A stretch of 64,000 bases of DNA from Hoeflea_A sp965216535. Its GTDB lineage: Bacteria; Pseudomonadota; Alphaproteobacteria; Rhizobiales; Rhizobiaceae. Of the stretch, positions 28,000 to 36,425 are shown in pieces; within the stretch, counting starts at the first letter, position 1, and every line of letters starts with the position of its first letter. Location: assembly GCA_965216535.1 (NCBI GenBank), contig OZ244175.1, forward strand, positions 6,696,001 to 6,760,000, read 5' to 3'. The notes below the pieces were generated by a model, which saw only the letters and a list, made by a program, of their open reading frames with translations, was not told the DNA's origin and did not search any database. Position numbers and translations under genes: made by a program.

Positions 28000-29142
28000 T
28001 TGTCCGAACTGTTTTCACCCTTCACCCTGCGCGACATCACGTTCAAAAACCGAATAGCGGTTTCTCCGATGAGCCAGTACCGCGCAGTCGATGGGCTCGC
28101 GAATGACTGGCACCTGGTGCATCTTGGGCGCTTTGCCATGGGCGGAGCCGGACTTGTCTATGCGGAAGCAACCGCCGTAGAGGCAGGGGGTCGGCGAACC
28201 CATGGTGATCTGGGTCTCTGGGACGACAGCCAGATTGCCGCCCTGAAGCCGGTAGCGGCGTTTCTGAAGCAGGAAGGTGCGGTCCCGGGCATTCAACTTG
28301 GTCACGCCGGGCGCAAGGCATCGGAACGGCGGCCCTGGCACGGGGAAACCCCGGTTGACGAGCAGGATATGGCTGAGCGTGGGGAAGCTCCATGGCCCGC
28401 CGATGCGCCGTCACCCCTGCCCTATGCGGAAGGTTGGCCGTCGCCCACTGAGATGTCACAGGAGGATATTCAACGGGTCATCTCCGCATTCGGTGCTGCG
28501 GCCCAAAGGTCCCAGGCGGCCGGCTTCGAGATCATCGAAATCTATGCCGCGCACGGTTTTCTCGTTCATCAGTTTCTCTCACCGATTTCCAATCACCGAA
28601 CCGACGAATGGGGCGGCAATGCCGAGAACCGGCGTCGCTTTGCAGTCGAGGTTGCCAAGGCGGTGCGGGCGAATTGGCCCGACCATCTGCCGTTGGCGTT
28701 CCGCCTGTCGGCAACGGACTGGCTGGAGGGTGGTTCGGAGATCGAGGACACGGTGGAAACAGCCAGGGCCCTCAAGGCTGCGGGGGTCGACATGATCGAT
28801 TGCTCGTCCGGTGGCATCGGTGGACGCGAACGGCCGCGCCGGATGACCATCGAGCAGGGATTTCAGGCTCCGTTTGCGGAGCGCGTTCGGCGCGATGCGG
28901 ACATGCCCACGATGGCCGTGGGGTTCCTGTGGGACCCGGAGTTCTGCGAAGCAATCGTTCAGGAAGGACAGGCCGACATGATCGCCCTGGCCAGGGAACT
29001 CCTGTTCGATCCCAACTGGCCTCTGCACGCCGCCGCACAATTGGGACACGAGGATGCCGAGGCACTATGGCCTATCGAGTCTGGTTGGTGGCTGCAGAAA
29101 CGCGACAGGCTGCTGAGCAAACTCGAAATTCGTTCTTCCTGA
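28000..29142 (+). CDS. NADH:flavin oxidoreductase (old yellow enzyme, YqjM-like)
   Basis: This 380-residue FMN-dependent ene-reductase is a TIM barrel beginning LFSPFTLRDITFKNRIAVSPM, with substrate and FMN motifs QLGHAGRKAS, IYAAHGFLVHQFLSP and a C-terminal DMIALARELLFDPNWP phosphate-binding segment. The start is a TTG at 28000, because the conserved N-terminal strand begins only seven residues later and the next ATG would delete it. TAAGG lies about 12 bases upstream. It reduces activated C=C bonds of enals, enones or nitro compounds with NAD(P)H. The physiological substrate is unknown. Confidence 0.9.
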   Translation: MSELFSPFTLRDITFKNRIAVSPMSQYRAVDGLANDWHLVHLGRFAMGGAGLVYAEATAVEAGGRRTHGDLGLWDDSQIAALKPVAAFLKQEGAVPGIQLGHAGRKASERRPWHGETPVDEQDMAERGEAPWPADAPSPLPYAEGWPSPTEMSQEDIQRVISAFGAAAQRSQAAGFEIIEIYAAHGFLVHQFLSPISNHRTDEWGGNAENRRRFAVEVAKAVRANWPDHLPLAFRLSATDWLEGGSEIEDTVETARALKAAGVDMIDCSSGGIGGRERPRRMTIEQGFQAPFAERVRRDADMPTMAVGFLWDPEFCEAIVQEGQADMIALARELLFDPNWPLHAAAQLGHEDAEALWPIESGWWLQKRDRLLSKLEIRSS

Positions 29143-29203
29143 TTACGACCCTTCCGAACAAAACGGGTGACAGCACCTGGCAGAGCGTGTATGTGCGTCT
29201 CCC

Positions 29204-29281
29204 ATGATCCAATCGTTCGTCTATTTCTGGTTTTACTTTTATCCGGGCCACATGGCGGACGGAGGGGATCGCATGTCCTGA
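29204..29281 (+). CDS. Aromatic-rich leader peptide (attenuator) upstream of DAHP synthase
   Basis: A 25-codon frame starts at ATG 29204 and ends at TGA 29281. Codons 5-13 read FVYFWFYFY: four Phe, three Tyr and one Trp in nine codons. It is followed 31 bases later by a rho-independent terminator just ahead of DAHP synthase. This is the classical layout of ribosome-mediated attenuation, where stalling at scarce aromatic tRNAs prevents termination. No strong ribosome binding site is visible. TGGCGG at 29253-29258 can pair with the left arm of the terminator and is a candidate antiterminator. Confidence 0.85.
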   Translation: MIQSFVYFWFYFYPGHMADGGDRMS

Positions 29282-29312
29282 GCACACCAGGATCATAAGC
29301 AAACCGCACCAA

Positions 29313-29337
29313 CCGCCAGCCCTCTGGCGGTTTTTTT
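29313..29337 (+). terminator. Attenuator terminator of the DAHP synthase leader
   Basis: A seven-bp stem (CCGCCAG at 29313-29319, CTGGCGG at 29324-29330) with a four-base loop is followed by seven T residues (29331-29337). It lies between the aromatic leader peptide and the DAHP synthase start at 29371. Confidence 0.9.
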
Positions 29338-29370
29338 GTGCCGCCGGGGCCGAAACCAAGGAACCCGACA

Positions 29371-30441
29371 ATGCACAATCCAACCGATGATCTTCGAATT
29401 CGCGATATCCGGGAACTGATCGCGCCCGAAACCCTGTTGAACGACATTCCGCCGGACGACCTCGCATCAGCGACCGTCGAAAACTCCCGTTCGGCCATCC
29501 GCCGCATCCTCGACGGCCGTGACGACCGACTGCTGGTGGTAATCGGCCCCTGTTCGATCCATGATCCGGAAGCGGCACTCGACTATGCCGAACGGCTTGC
29601 GGCACAGCGCAACGAACTCTCGGACAGGCTCGAAATCGTCATGCGGGTCTATTTCGCCAAGCCGCGGACCACCGTTGGCTGGAAAGGACTGATCAACGAT
29701 CCGCATCTCGACGACAGTTTCGACATCAACACCGGCCTGCGCATGGCGCGGGAGTTGCTGGCGGAGATCAACGGACTGGGCCTGCCGGTCGGTTGCGAAT
29801 ATCTCGACACAACAGTGCCGCAATACATCTCCGACCTGGTCGGCTGGGCGGCAATCGGCGCCCGCACCACCGAAAGCCAGGTGCACCGGGAACTGGCATC
29901 CGGTCTCTCCTGCCCGGTCGGCTTCAAGAACGGCACATCGGGCGACGTCAAGATTGCGATAGATGCCGTGCGGTCTGCCGCCCATCCGCACCATTTCATG
30001 GCCGTCAACAAGAGCGGTCGTTCCGCGATTGCATCGACCACGGGCAATGAGGACTGCCATATCATCCTGCGCGGCGGCAAGGAGACCAACTACGACGCCG
30101 CGTCCGTGGACGCTGCCTGCCGGGCCGCCGAACAGGCAGGATCGCGCGGTGTGGTGATGATCGATACCAGCCACGCCAACAGCGGCAAGGATCCGGCCCG
30201 GCAACCGGCCGTGGCCCGTGATATCGGCGCGCAGGTTGCGGCCGGCGACAGCCGCATCATCGGCCTGCTGATCGAAAGCAATCTGGTGGCGGGCCGTCAG
30301 GACCTTGGCAACGGACCGTTGACCTACGGCCAGTCCATCACCGACGGCTGCATCGACTGGGACACGACGGTGGAGGTCTTGCACGGCCTTGCCAACGCCG
30401 TCGACGACCGGCGGGCAGCAACGGAGCGGCTGGCGAGTTGA
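29371..30441 (+). CDS. aroG: 3-deoxy-7-phosphoheptulonate (DAHP) synthase, class I AroFGH type
   Basis: This 356-residue enzyme catalyses the first step of the shikimate pathway, joining phosphoenolpyruvate and erythrose 4-phosphate. It carries the AroFGH-type motifs GPCSIHD (59-65, with the metal-binding Cys61), KPRTTVGWKGLINDP (about 98-112) and a C-terminal TYGQSITDGCIDW. AAGGAA lies 8-13 bases before the ATG. Regulation by attenuation is indicated by the leader peptide and terminator upstream. The aro symbol is given for the family; which effector controls the enzyme is unknown. Confidence 0.94.
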   Translation: MHNPTDDLRIRDIRELIAPETLLNDIPPDDLASATVENSRSAIRRILDGRDDRLLVVIGPCSIHDPEAALDYAERLAAQRNELSDRLEIVMRVYFAKPRTTVGWKGLINDPHLDDSFDINTGLRMARELLAEINGLGLPVGCEYLDTTVPQYISDLVGWAAIGARTTESQVHRELASGLSCPVGFKNGTSGDVKIAIDAVRSAAHPHHFMAVNKSGRSAIASTTGNEDCHIILRGGKETNYDAASVDAACRAAEQAGSRGVVMIDTSHANSGKDPARQPAVARDIGAQVAAGDSRIIGLLIESNLVAGRQDLGNGPLTYGQSITDGCIDWDTTVEVLHGLANAVDDRRAATERLAS

Positions 30442-30450
30442 TGCGTTGCA

Positions 30451-30481
30451 GCGGGGTTGAAGCGTTCAGCTTCAACCCCGC
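30451..30481. terminator. Hairpin between convergent DAHP synthase and TRAP permease genes
   Basis: A perfect 13-bp inverted repeat (30451-30463 with 30469-30481) has a five-base loop and lies nine bases past the DAHP synthase stop and nine bases before the TRAP permease stop. There is no strong T run on either side, so it may end transcription weakly or in both directions. Confidence 0.6.
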
Positions 30482-30489
30482 AGCCTACT

Positions 30490-31824
30490 CTAATTGCGCA
30501 TGGTGAATGGCAGGTAGAGCGACAGATGCGGCCAGGCAATGATGATGATCAGGCAGACCAGCATGGCCAGCCAGAACGGCATGATGCCGCGATAGATCTC
30601 GCCCATCGAGATGTCCGAGACGCTCTTGACTACGAAGACGTTCATGCCGACCGGCGGGCTGATAAGCGCCATCTCCAGGATGATCACCATGACAACACCG
30701 AACCAAATGCGCAGATCGGAGCCGCCGCTCATGCCCAGCAGCTCCGCGATGCCGGATTGTTCGATGATCGGCAGGACGATGGGCAGAACCAGCACCATCA
30801 TGGCAAAGCCATCGAGGAAGGTGCCCAGAAAGATGAACACGGCGAGCACAAGCAGCAAAAGTACGAGCGGATGCAATTGCGCCTGGACCAGCATGTCAGC
30901 CAGGGCGGACGGAATGTGGGTCAATGCCAGAAAAGGTGAGAAAACACTGGCGCCGATGATGATGAAATAGATCATCACGGTGGTGGACACGGTCTTCAGA
31001 AGCGCATCGCGGAAACTGTCGAGCGTGAACTGCTTGCGCGGCAGCGAAAAGACAAAGGCCAGGACGGCGCCGACCGCGGCCGCTTCCACCGGCGTGAAGA
31101 CGCCGCCGTAAATGCCACCGATCGAGGCGATGATAATGATGAGGATGGCGGCGCCGCGAAACAGGAACCGAAGCTTGTCCGCAAGACTGAAACGCTCTCC
31201 CGCCGGACCGATTTGCGGCCGCAACGCCGTCATCAGCGCGATAGTCAGCATGAAACAGCCTGACAGAATGAGGCCAGGCACCACGCCGGCCAGGAACAGC
31301 CTGCCGATCGATTCCTCCGTGAGGATCGCGTAGATGATGAAGCCGGTGGATGGAGGGATCAGAATGCCGAGCGTGCCACCGGCGGCAACCGAACCGGCAG
31401 CGAATTTCGGATCGTAGTTGAACCGGTCCATCTCCGGCAGAGCAACGCGACCAAGCGTCAGAGCGGACGCCACCGACGATCCTGAAAGGGCGGCAAATCC
31501 GGTGCAACCGAGGATGGTCGCGTGTGCCAGGCCGCCCCGAAATCGGCCGATCAAGGCGTAAGCGAGATTGTAGAGGTCACGGCTCATGCCCGACGCGCTG
31601 GCGATGTTGCCCATCAGCACGAACAGCGGAATGACGGTCAGCTCGACATAGGTGAGCGTACCCCAGGTTTCGGTAAACAGGGTTGAGAAGGCGGCGGGCC
31701 AGGAGTTGAGCAATCCAATGCCGCCGACACCGGCGACAATCATCGCGAAGGCAACGGGCACCCGCAGCGCCATCAGTCCAAGCAGGACGGCCAGTCCACC
31801 GGCACCGATCAGCACCGGGCTCAT
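30490..31824 (-). CDS. TRAP transporter large permease (DctM family), system 1
   Basis: This 444-residue protein has about twelve membrane helices and DctM motifs (GCTGFAALSGSSVASALTLGRVALPEM in the middle, IPPSTGFIIYAILTEESIGRLFLAGVVPG after it). It is the sodium-coupled transport subunit of a TRAP system for organic acids. Its ATG overlaps the stop of the small permease gene by four bases. The operon is divergent from an IclR-regulated catabolic operon containing urocanase. Confidence 0.95.
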   Translation of the reverse strand: MSPVLIGAGGLAVLLGLMALRVPVAFAMIVAGVGGIGLLNSWPAAFSTLFTETWGTLTYVELTVIPLFVLMGNIASASGMSRDLYNLAYALIGRFRGGLAHATILGCTGFAALSGSSVASALTLGRVALPEMDRFNYDPKFAAGSVAAGGTLGILIPPSTGFIIYAILTEESIGRLFLAGVVPGLILSGCFMLTIALMTALRPQIGPAGERFSLADKLRFLFRGAAILIIIIASIGGIYGGVFTPVEAAAVGAVLAFVFSLPRKQFTLDSFRDALLKTVSTTVMIYFIIIGASVFSPFLALTHIPSALADMLVQAQLHPLVLLLLVLAVFIFLGTFLDGFAMMVLVLPIVLPIIEQSGIAELLGMSGGSDLRIWFGVVMVIILEMALISPPVGMNVFVVKSVSDISMGEIYRGIMPFWLAMLVCLIIIIAWPHLSLYLPFTMRN

Positions 31825-32321
31825 GAACCCCCACCGTCATCTTGCCGGTCTTCGGGACCGGCCAGGCACTCAAGCAGAATGATCGCCGCATGAACTATCG
31901 CAACGACCATGATCAGGAAAATGAAAGGCCGATGCGGAATGGTGATCATGTTGGTGGCTTCGTTGAAGAGTGCCGCATCCTCGGCCGCGTACCAGGCCCG
32001 CCAGGCAATCAGAGCAAATACACCCGCCACCAGCAGCTTGACGAACAGCCAGCGCAGCCGCTCCAGCAACTTGACCGGCAAGCGTCGGAACAGGTCGACA
32101 CTGATATGTCCGTTGATCCTCCAGGTGTAGGGAGCCGCCAGCAACAACGCAGTCACCATGCCCATCTCGACGATGTCCTGCCGACCGCGCATCGGCGCGG
32201 AGAAGAAATAGCGCATGATCACATCGACGAAGGTCAAAACGACAAGGCCGGCGACCACCAGGCCGCCGGCAATCGCCATCACAGTGACGATCCGGTCGAG
32301 ATGTTTCAGCAGACCCCTCAC
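31821..32321 (-). CDS. TRAP transporter small permease (DctQ family), system 1
   Basis: This 166-residue protein has four hydrophobic helices and the DctQ-type features TFVDVIMRYFFSAPMRGRQDIVEMGMV (split by the second helix) and HISVDLF. It couples the binding protein to the large permease. It is the middle gene of the dctP-dctQ-dctM order, 16 bases after the binding-protein stop. Confidence 0.9.
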   Translation of the reverse strand: MRGLLKHLDRIVTVMAIAGGLVVAGLVVLTFVDVIMRYFFSAPMRGRQDIVEMGMVTALLLAAPYTWRINGHISVDLFRRLPVKLLERLRWLFVKLLVAGVFALIAWRAWYAAEDAALFNEATNMITIPHRPFIFLIMVVAIVHAAIILLECLAGPEDRQDDGGGS

Positions 32322-32337
32322 TCTGCCGAACCGTCGA

Positions 32338-33351
32338 CTAATTCTTCATGGCCGCAACGATATCGCTCGCCGGAAGGCCCTTGGCGTCATGCTCGGCGAG
32401 CAGTTTTGCAACAGCTTCCGCAGCCTTTGCTTCAAACTCGGCCCGCGCTTCGTCGGACAGCACAATGGTCTCGTTGCCATCGATGCCGGCAAACTTGCCC
32501 ATCGCAATTTGTCCGAATTTGGCCAACCCAGCCGCCGAGCGCTGCGAGATATCGAGGCCGCTCAGGTCTGCGAGCGCCTTGCGTTCGGCATCGGACAACT
32601 CGTTCACCGCTTCCTCATTGGCAACGAGGAAAATCGTTGTCGGCATCTCGGGCAGGTTGGTGGTTACATACTTGGTCAGTTCGATGAGCTTGAAGATCAG
32701 CAGAGAGTCCGATCCCATCAACGCCCCATCGACAACACCGGTGTTCATCGCGGTGTAGACCTTGTTGGCTGGCATCGGAACAGGAGTCGCGCCATAGGCC
32801 TCGATGACGGCGGCAGCCGACGACGACGCCACGCGAATTTTAAGTCCTTCAAGATCGGCCAGGCTGCGGATCGGTTTGTCGCGCATCATCAGAACGGCCG
32901 GCGGGGTGACGAACAGCGCCAGCGGAACCGTTTTCTTGAATTCGTCCCGCAGATGCCCGTCCATGACCTTCCACAACTTGGCGGTCGCGTCTTCATGCCC
33001 CGACGTGACGCCCGGCAATTCGATCAGGAGCGTCTTGGGGAACACCGAAGAGGTGTAGCCGGGCAGGCCGTAGCTGATCTCGGCGACCCGGGTCACCGCG
33101 CGCTTATACTGCTCGACCGGACCCTTGCCGAGTTCGCCGGAAGGATAGATTTCGATTTTCACCGAACCGTCGGTCGCGGCTTCGAGATCCGTTGCCAGCT
33201 TTACGAAGATCGGCTCATGCAAAATGTAAATGGGCGGCACGAAGCTCGCCAGTTTCAAGACCTTGTCGGCCGCGACGCCGACGGTCGGCGCCAACCCGGC
33301 CATCAGGAGCGCGGCTCCCGCCATCACGGTTCTTCGCAGCAGATGCGTCAT
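32338..33351 (-). CDS. TRAP transporter solute-binding protein (DctP family), system 1
   Basis: This is a 337-residue periplasmic protein. A twin-arginine-like or Sec signal (MTHLLRRTVMAGAALLMAGLA) ends near AVG/VAA at residues 25-29, and DctP family segments follow (YPSGELGKGPVEQYKRAV, LEGLKIRVASSSAAAVIEAYGATPVPMP). The family arginine that salt-bridges carboxylates is expected in IRVASS. The start at 33351 is supported by GGAGG six to ten bases upstream; the longer form adds a basic non-conserved tail. It is the first gene of the TRAP operon, with a promoter in the 86 bases shared with the iclR-type gene. Confidence 0.93.
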   Translation of the reverse strand: MTHLLRRTVMAGAALLMAGLAPTVGVAADKVLKLASFVPPIYILHEPIFVKLATDLEAATDGSVKIEIYPSGELGKGPVEQYKRAVTRVAEISYGLPGYTSSVFPKTLLIELPGVTSGHEDATAKLWKVMDGHLRDEFKKTVPLALFVTPPAVLMMRDKPIRSLADLEGLKIRVASSSAAAVIEAYGATPVPMPANKVYTAMNTGVVDGALMGSDSLLIFKLIELTKYVTTNLPEMPTTIFLVANEEAVNELSDAERKALADLSGLDISQRSAAGLAKFGQIAMGKFAGIDGNETIVLSDEARAEFEAKAAEAVAKLLAEHDAKGLPASDIVAAMKN

Positions 33352-33406
33352 TCGGATCCTCCGTTTTTGCCCCCTCTGTTGCGAGGGTTTCAAAAAGGCT
33401 ATTCCA

Positions 33407-33439
33407 TATTTTGGGACATTGCAATATATATTGGGATAT
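33407..33439. promoter_or_regulatory. Two direct repeats 20 bp apart at the IclR start, candidate operator
   Basis: TATTTTGGGACAT (33407-33419) and TATATTGGGATAT (33427-33439) agree at 11 of 13 positions and are exactly 20 bases apart, about two helical turns. Between them is the palindrome ATTGCAAT (33418-33425). The second repeat overlaps the IclR start codon. Location between divergent TRAP and iclR-type genes suggests an operator controlling both. Confidence 0.5.
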
Positions 33440-34244
33440 GTCGCTTGACCAAACAGACAGCATGCGTTCCGCCACCGGCGTCGGCCTGGTGCAGAAAACG
33501 CTGCAGATCCTCGACCTGTTCCAACTCGACCGGCCTACCTGGTCGCAGCCTGAGCTGGCGCAATCGACGGGCATGCCGAAGTCGACCGTCAACCGCCTGG
33601 TTCGCTTCCTGACCGACCGCGGCTACCTGGCACCGCTGGAAGGCCGCAACCGCTATACGCTCGGCCCCGCATCGATCGATCTCGGACGCCGGGCCTCGGC
33701 GCTTTTCGATTTTGGTGCCATCTGCCAGCCCACCCTGGAGCAGCTCTCCCGGGAGACCAGCGAGACCGTGTTGCTGACCGCCGTTATCGGATCCGGCAAT
33801 GCGGTTCGCTGCGTCGACCAGATCGAAAGCACCCGTGAGGGTCTGCGGGTGTTCGAGCAGATCGGCGCGATTTTTCCACTGCATGCGGGTGCTGCGCCGA
33901 AGGCCGTGCTGGCCTTTCTTCCGGAGGCGGAACGCAAACGCTATCTGTCGCGCCCTATGGCCGCAGTCACCCAATCGACCTTGATCGATGCGGACGCCCT
34001 TGATCGCGACCTCAGCGAAACACGCCAACGCGGCTATTCGATTTCCAGCGAAGAAACCTATGAAGGTGTTGCCGGGGTCGCGGCACCGTTCTTCTGGAGC
34101 GACGGGCGCCCGGCAGGCAGCATGGCCATTGCCACACCGACACAGCGCGCAACTCCTGAAGCAATCAAGCGGTTCGGCGCCCTGCTGCGGAACGCCTGTG
34201 CGCAGGTGGACGAGTTGTTGTCGGCCGGGGGCGGACGTCCATGA
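33438..34244 (+). CDS. IclR-family transcriptional regulator
   Basis: This 268-residue protein has an N-terminal winged helix (about residues 12-75, with QPELAQSTGMPKSTVNRLVRFL as the HTH) and a C-terminal IclR effector domain with HAGAAPKAVLAF and the SxEET/AAPFFW region. It heads a four- or five-gene plus-strand operon, since its stop overlaps the next start by four bases, and is divergent from a TRAP operon. It likely controls both in response to the transported compound. No ribosome binding site is well placed upstream of ATG 33438, so translation could start from a very short leader. Confidence 0.92.
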   Translation: MSLDQTDSMRSATGVGLVQKTLQILDLFQLDRPTWSQPELAQSTGMPKSTVNRLVRFLTDRGYLAPLEGRNRYTLGPASIDLGRRASALFDFGAICQPTLEQLSRETSETVLLTAVIGSGNAVRCVDQIESTREGLRVFEQIGAIFPLHAGAAPKAVLAFLPEAERKRYLSRPMAAVTQSTLIDADALDRDLSETRQRGYSISSEETYEGVAGVAAPFFWSDGRPAGSMAIATPTQRATPEAIKRFGALLRNACAQVDELLSAGGGRP

Positions 34245-35230
34245 GGGCCTGGGTTGCAGGGACTACACCCGGAATTGAAGCGCTGGCACTCGACGACGTT
34301 GCACGACCGGAACCAGAAGACGGCAAGCTGCTTGTCCGGGTCAGTCGAGCGGCCTTGAATTTTTCTGACCTGCTGATGATCGATGAGCGATATCAGGTTC
34401 GGCCGCCGCGCCCTTTCATTCCGGGACAGGAGATTGCCGGAATTGTCGAGACTGCACCGGAGGGATCGGCTTTCGCAGCAGGCGACAGGATCGTCAGCAA
34501 GGTCCTGTGGGGCGGCTTTGCGGACTATGTGAACGTGCATGAGGACATGGCTATCGCGGTTCCAGGTGACGCCGATCTCGCGGCTGCCGTGGCCCTGCCG
34601 GTGTCCTACGTGACGGCCATAGTGGCACTCGACTATTGCACCAGCGTTCAAGCCGGCCAGACCGTTCTTGTCCACGCGGCGGCGGGTGGCGCTGGTCTCG
34701 CCTGCGTGGAAGTGGCCGCGGCGCGTGGTGCGAAGGTCATCGCAACGGCCGGTGGTCCCGACAGGCTGGCGATCGCGCGAAATCATGGTGCCGCCGAGGG
34801 CATTGATTACCGCCAAGAAGACTGGTTTCAGCAGGTCAAGGCATTAACCGACGGTCGTGGTGCCGATGTCATCGTCGACCCGGTCGGCGGAAAGATCGGC
34901 GAGGACAGCCTGCGCTGCCTGGCGATGGACGGCACGCTGCTGATCGTCGGGTTTTCATCCGGGAAAATGCCCAATCTGGCCGCCAACAGGCTGCTGCTGA
35001 AGCGAGCCAGCGCCAAGGGTGTCTACTGGAACCATGACAGCGATGCGGCCATGCTGGCTGAGGTCAATCGGGAACTGACCGCGCTGATGTCGGCCGGCGC
35101 CATCCGGCCGGTCGTCGATGACCGCTATTGCCTGGCTGATCTGCCGCGGGCGCTTGACGACCTCGCCAACCGGCGGGTGACCGGCAAGATTGCCCTGCGT
35201 GTCGGTGCGAACGGAGAAACCGATGACTGA
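34241..35230 (+). CDS. Zinc-independent MDR oxidoreductase (quinone oxidoreductase / enoyl reductase-like)
   Basis: This 329-residue NADPH-dependent medium-chain reductase has a GroES-like N-terminal domain (ALNFSDLLMIDERYQVRPPRPFIPGQEIAG) and a Rossmann domain with VLVHAAAGGAGLACVEVA at about 142-159. It has no structural-zinc cysteines. Members reduce quinones, acrylyl-CoA-like enoyl thioesters or alpha,beta-unsaturated carbonyls. It overlaps both neighbours (4 and 8 bases), so it belongs to the CoA-transferase/urocanase operon, where reduction of an unsaturated CoA ester is a reasonable guess. Confidence 0.88.
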   Translation: MRAWVAGTTPGIEALALDDVARPEPEDGKLLVRVSRAALNFSDLLMIDERYQVRPPRPFIPGQEIAGIVETAPEGSAFAAGDRIVSKVLWGGFADYVNVHEDMAIAVPGDADLAAAVALPVSYVTAIVALDYCTSVQAGQTVLVHAAAGGAGLACVEVAAARGAKVIATAGGPDRLAIARNHGAAEGIDYRQEDWFQQVKALTDGRGADVIVDPVGGKIGEDSLRCLAMDGTLLIVGFSSGKMPNLAANRLLLKRASAKGVYWNHDSDAAMLAEVNRELTALMSAGAIRPVVDDRYCLADLPRALDDLANRRVTGKIALRVGANGETDD

Positions 35231-36422
35231 CCAACGTGCCGGACTGCTCGGCGGCATTCGCGTGCTCGACCTGACGCGGGTGATGTCCGGTCCGTTCTGC
35301 ACGTCGATGCTGGCGGATCTCGGTGCAGAGGTGATCAAGATCGAGTTGCCGGAAAGCGGGGATGAAGGTCGCTCTTTCGGACCCTTCGTTGATGGCGAGA
35401 GCAGCTATTTCATGCTGCTCAATCGCAACAAGAAGAGCGTCACGGTGAACATGAAATCGGAGGAAGGGCGCGCGCTCGTGCGGGCGCTGATCCCCAAATG
35501 CGACGTGTTGATCGAGAACTTTCGGCCGGGCGTCATGGCAAGGCTGGGACTGGACGAACCATCGGTGCGAGCCCTCAATTCCAGCATCGTCTATACCAGC
35601 ATTTCCGGCTTCGGTCAGGACAGCCCGCTCAAGGACTGGCCGGCCTTCGACCTCGTCATCCAGGCGATGAGCGGCCTGATGAGCCTGACCGGACCGAAGG
35701 GCGGGCCAGCTACTGCCGTTGGCGAATCCGTCGCCGATGTGTGCACCGGCATGTTTGCGGCGTTTGGGACCGTTGCGGCGCTGTTCGACCGCGAGCGGAC
35801 CGGCAAAGGCCGGCATCTCGACGTGGCAATGCTCGATTGCATGATGTCGATGCAACTGACCGGCCTCGCCCGGCAGCTCTACAAGGACGACACGCCGCGA
35901 CCGGCTGGTAACCGCCACCCGGTTACCTATCCCGTCGATTCCTTTTCCACGCAGACGGGCGATATCGTGATGGTGTGCTTTTCCGATCGCACCTTCGCCA
36001 AGCTGGCGGCACTGATGGGCACGCCAGACCTGGCTGACGACCCTCGCTTCGCCGACAACCAGGCGCGCAACGAAAACGAGGATTTGCTGCGCGACAAAAT
36101 CGGCGCCTGGACAACGACCCTGCCCCAGGAAGCCGTTCTATCGGCTCTCCTCGATGCGGGCATTCCGGCTGCTCCTGTGTGGGACCTCGGCCAGCTGACC
36201 GGTTCCGAACACGTGGCGCAGCGAGGCCTCGTGACCTCCGGGTCACACGGTTCACTCGGCACTGTTCCGCTAGTGCCTCAGCCGGTCCGCTTCTCCGATG
36301 CGGAAAGCACGGATGAGCCGACCACGCCGGTGCTCGGCGAACACACCCAAAGCGTGCTCGAAACATTGGCCGGCGTCGACGGGGACACCCTTGAAACCCT
36401 GCGTCAGAAGAAAGTGATCTAG
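35223..36422 (+). CDS. CaiB/BaiF family (class III) CoA-transferase
   Basis: This 399-residue enzyme moves CoA between carboxylic acids through an aspartyl-CoA anhydride. The family N-terminus GIRVLDLTRVMSGPFC is at 11-26, LIENFRPGVMARLGL near 96-110, and the catalytic aspartate is expected at Asp172 in GESVADVCTGMFA. It overlaps the MDR gene by eight bases and is followed three bases later by the urocanase gene. It implies that an imported or derived acid is activated to a CoA thioester. The acid is not identifiable. Confidence 0.93.
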   Translation: MTDQRAGLLGGIRVLDLTRVMSGPFCTSMLADLGAEVIKIELPESGDEGRSFGPFVDGESSYFMLLNRNKKSVTVNMKSEEGRALVRALIPKCDVLIENFRPGVMARLGLDEPSVRALNSSIVYTSISGFGQDSPLKDWPAFDLVIQAMSGLMSLTGPKGGPATAVGESVADVCTGMFAAFGTVAALFDRERTGKGRHLDVAMLDCMMSMQLTGLARQLYKDDTPRPAGNRHPVTYPVDSFSTQTGDIVMVCFSDRTFAKLAALMGTPDLADDPRFADNQARNENEDLLRDKIGAWTTTLPQEAVLSALLDAGIPAAPVWDLGQLTGSEHVAQRGLVTSGSHGSLGTVPLVPQPVRFSDAESTDEPTTPVLGEHTQSVLETLAGVDGDTLETLRQKKVI

Positions 36423-36425
36423 CGC

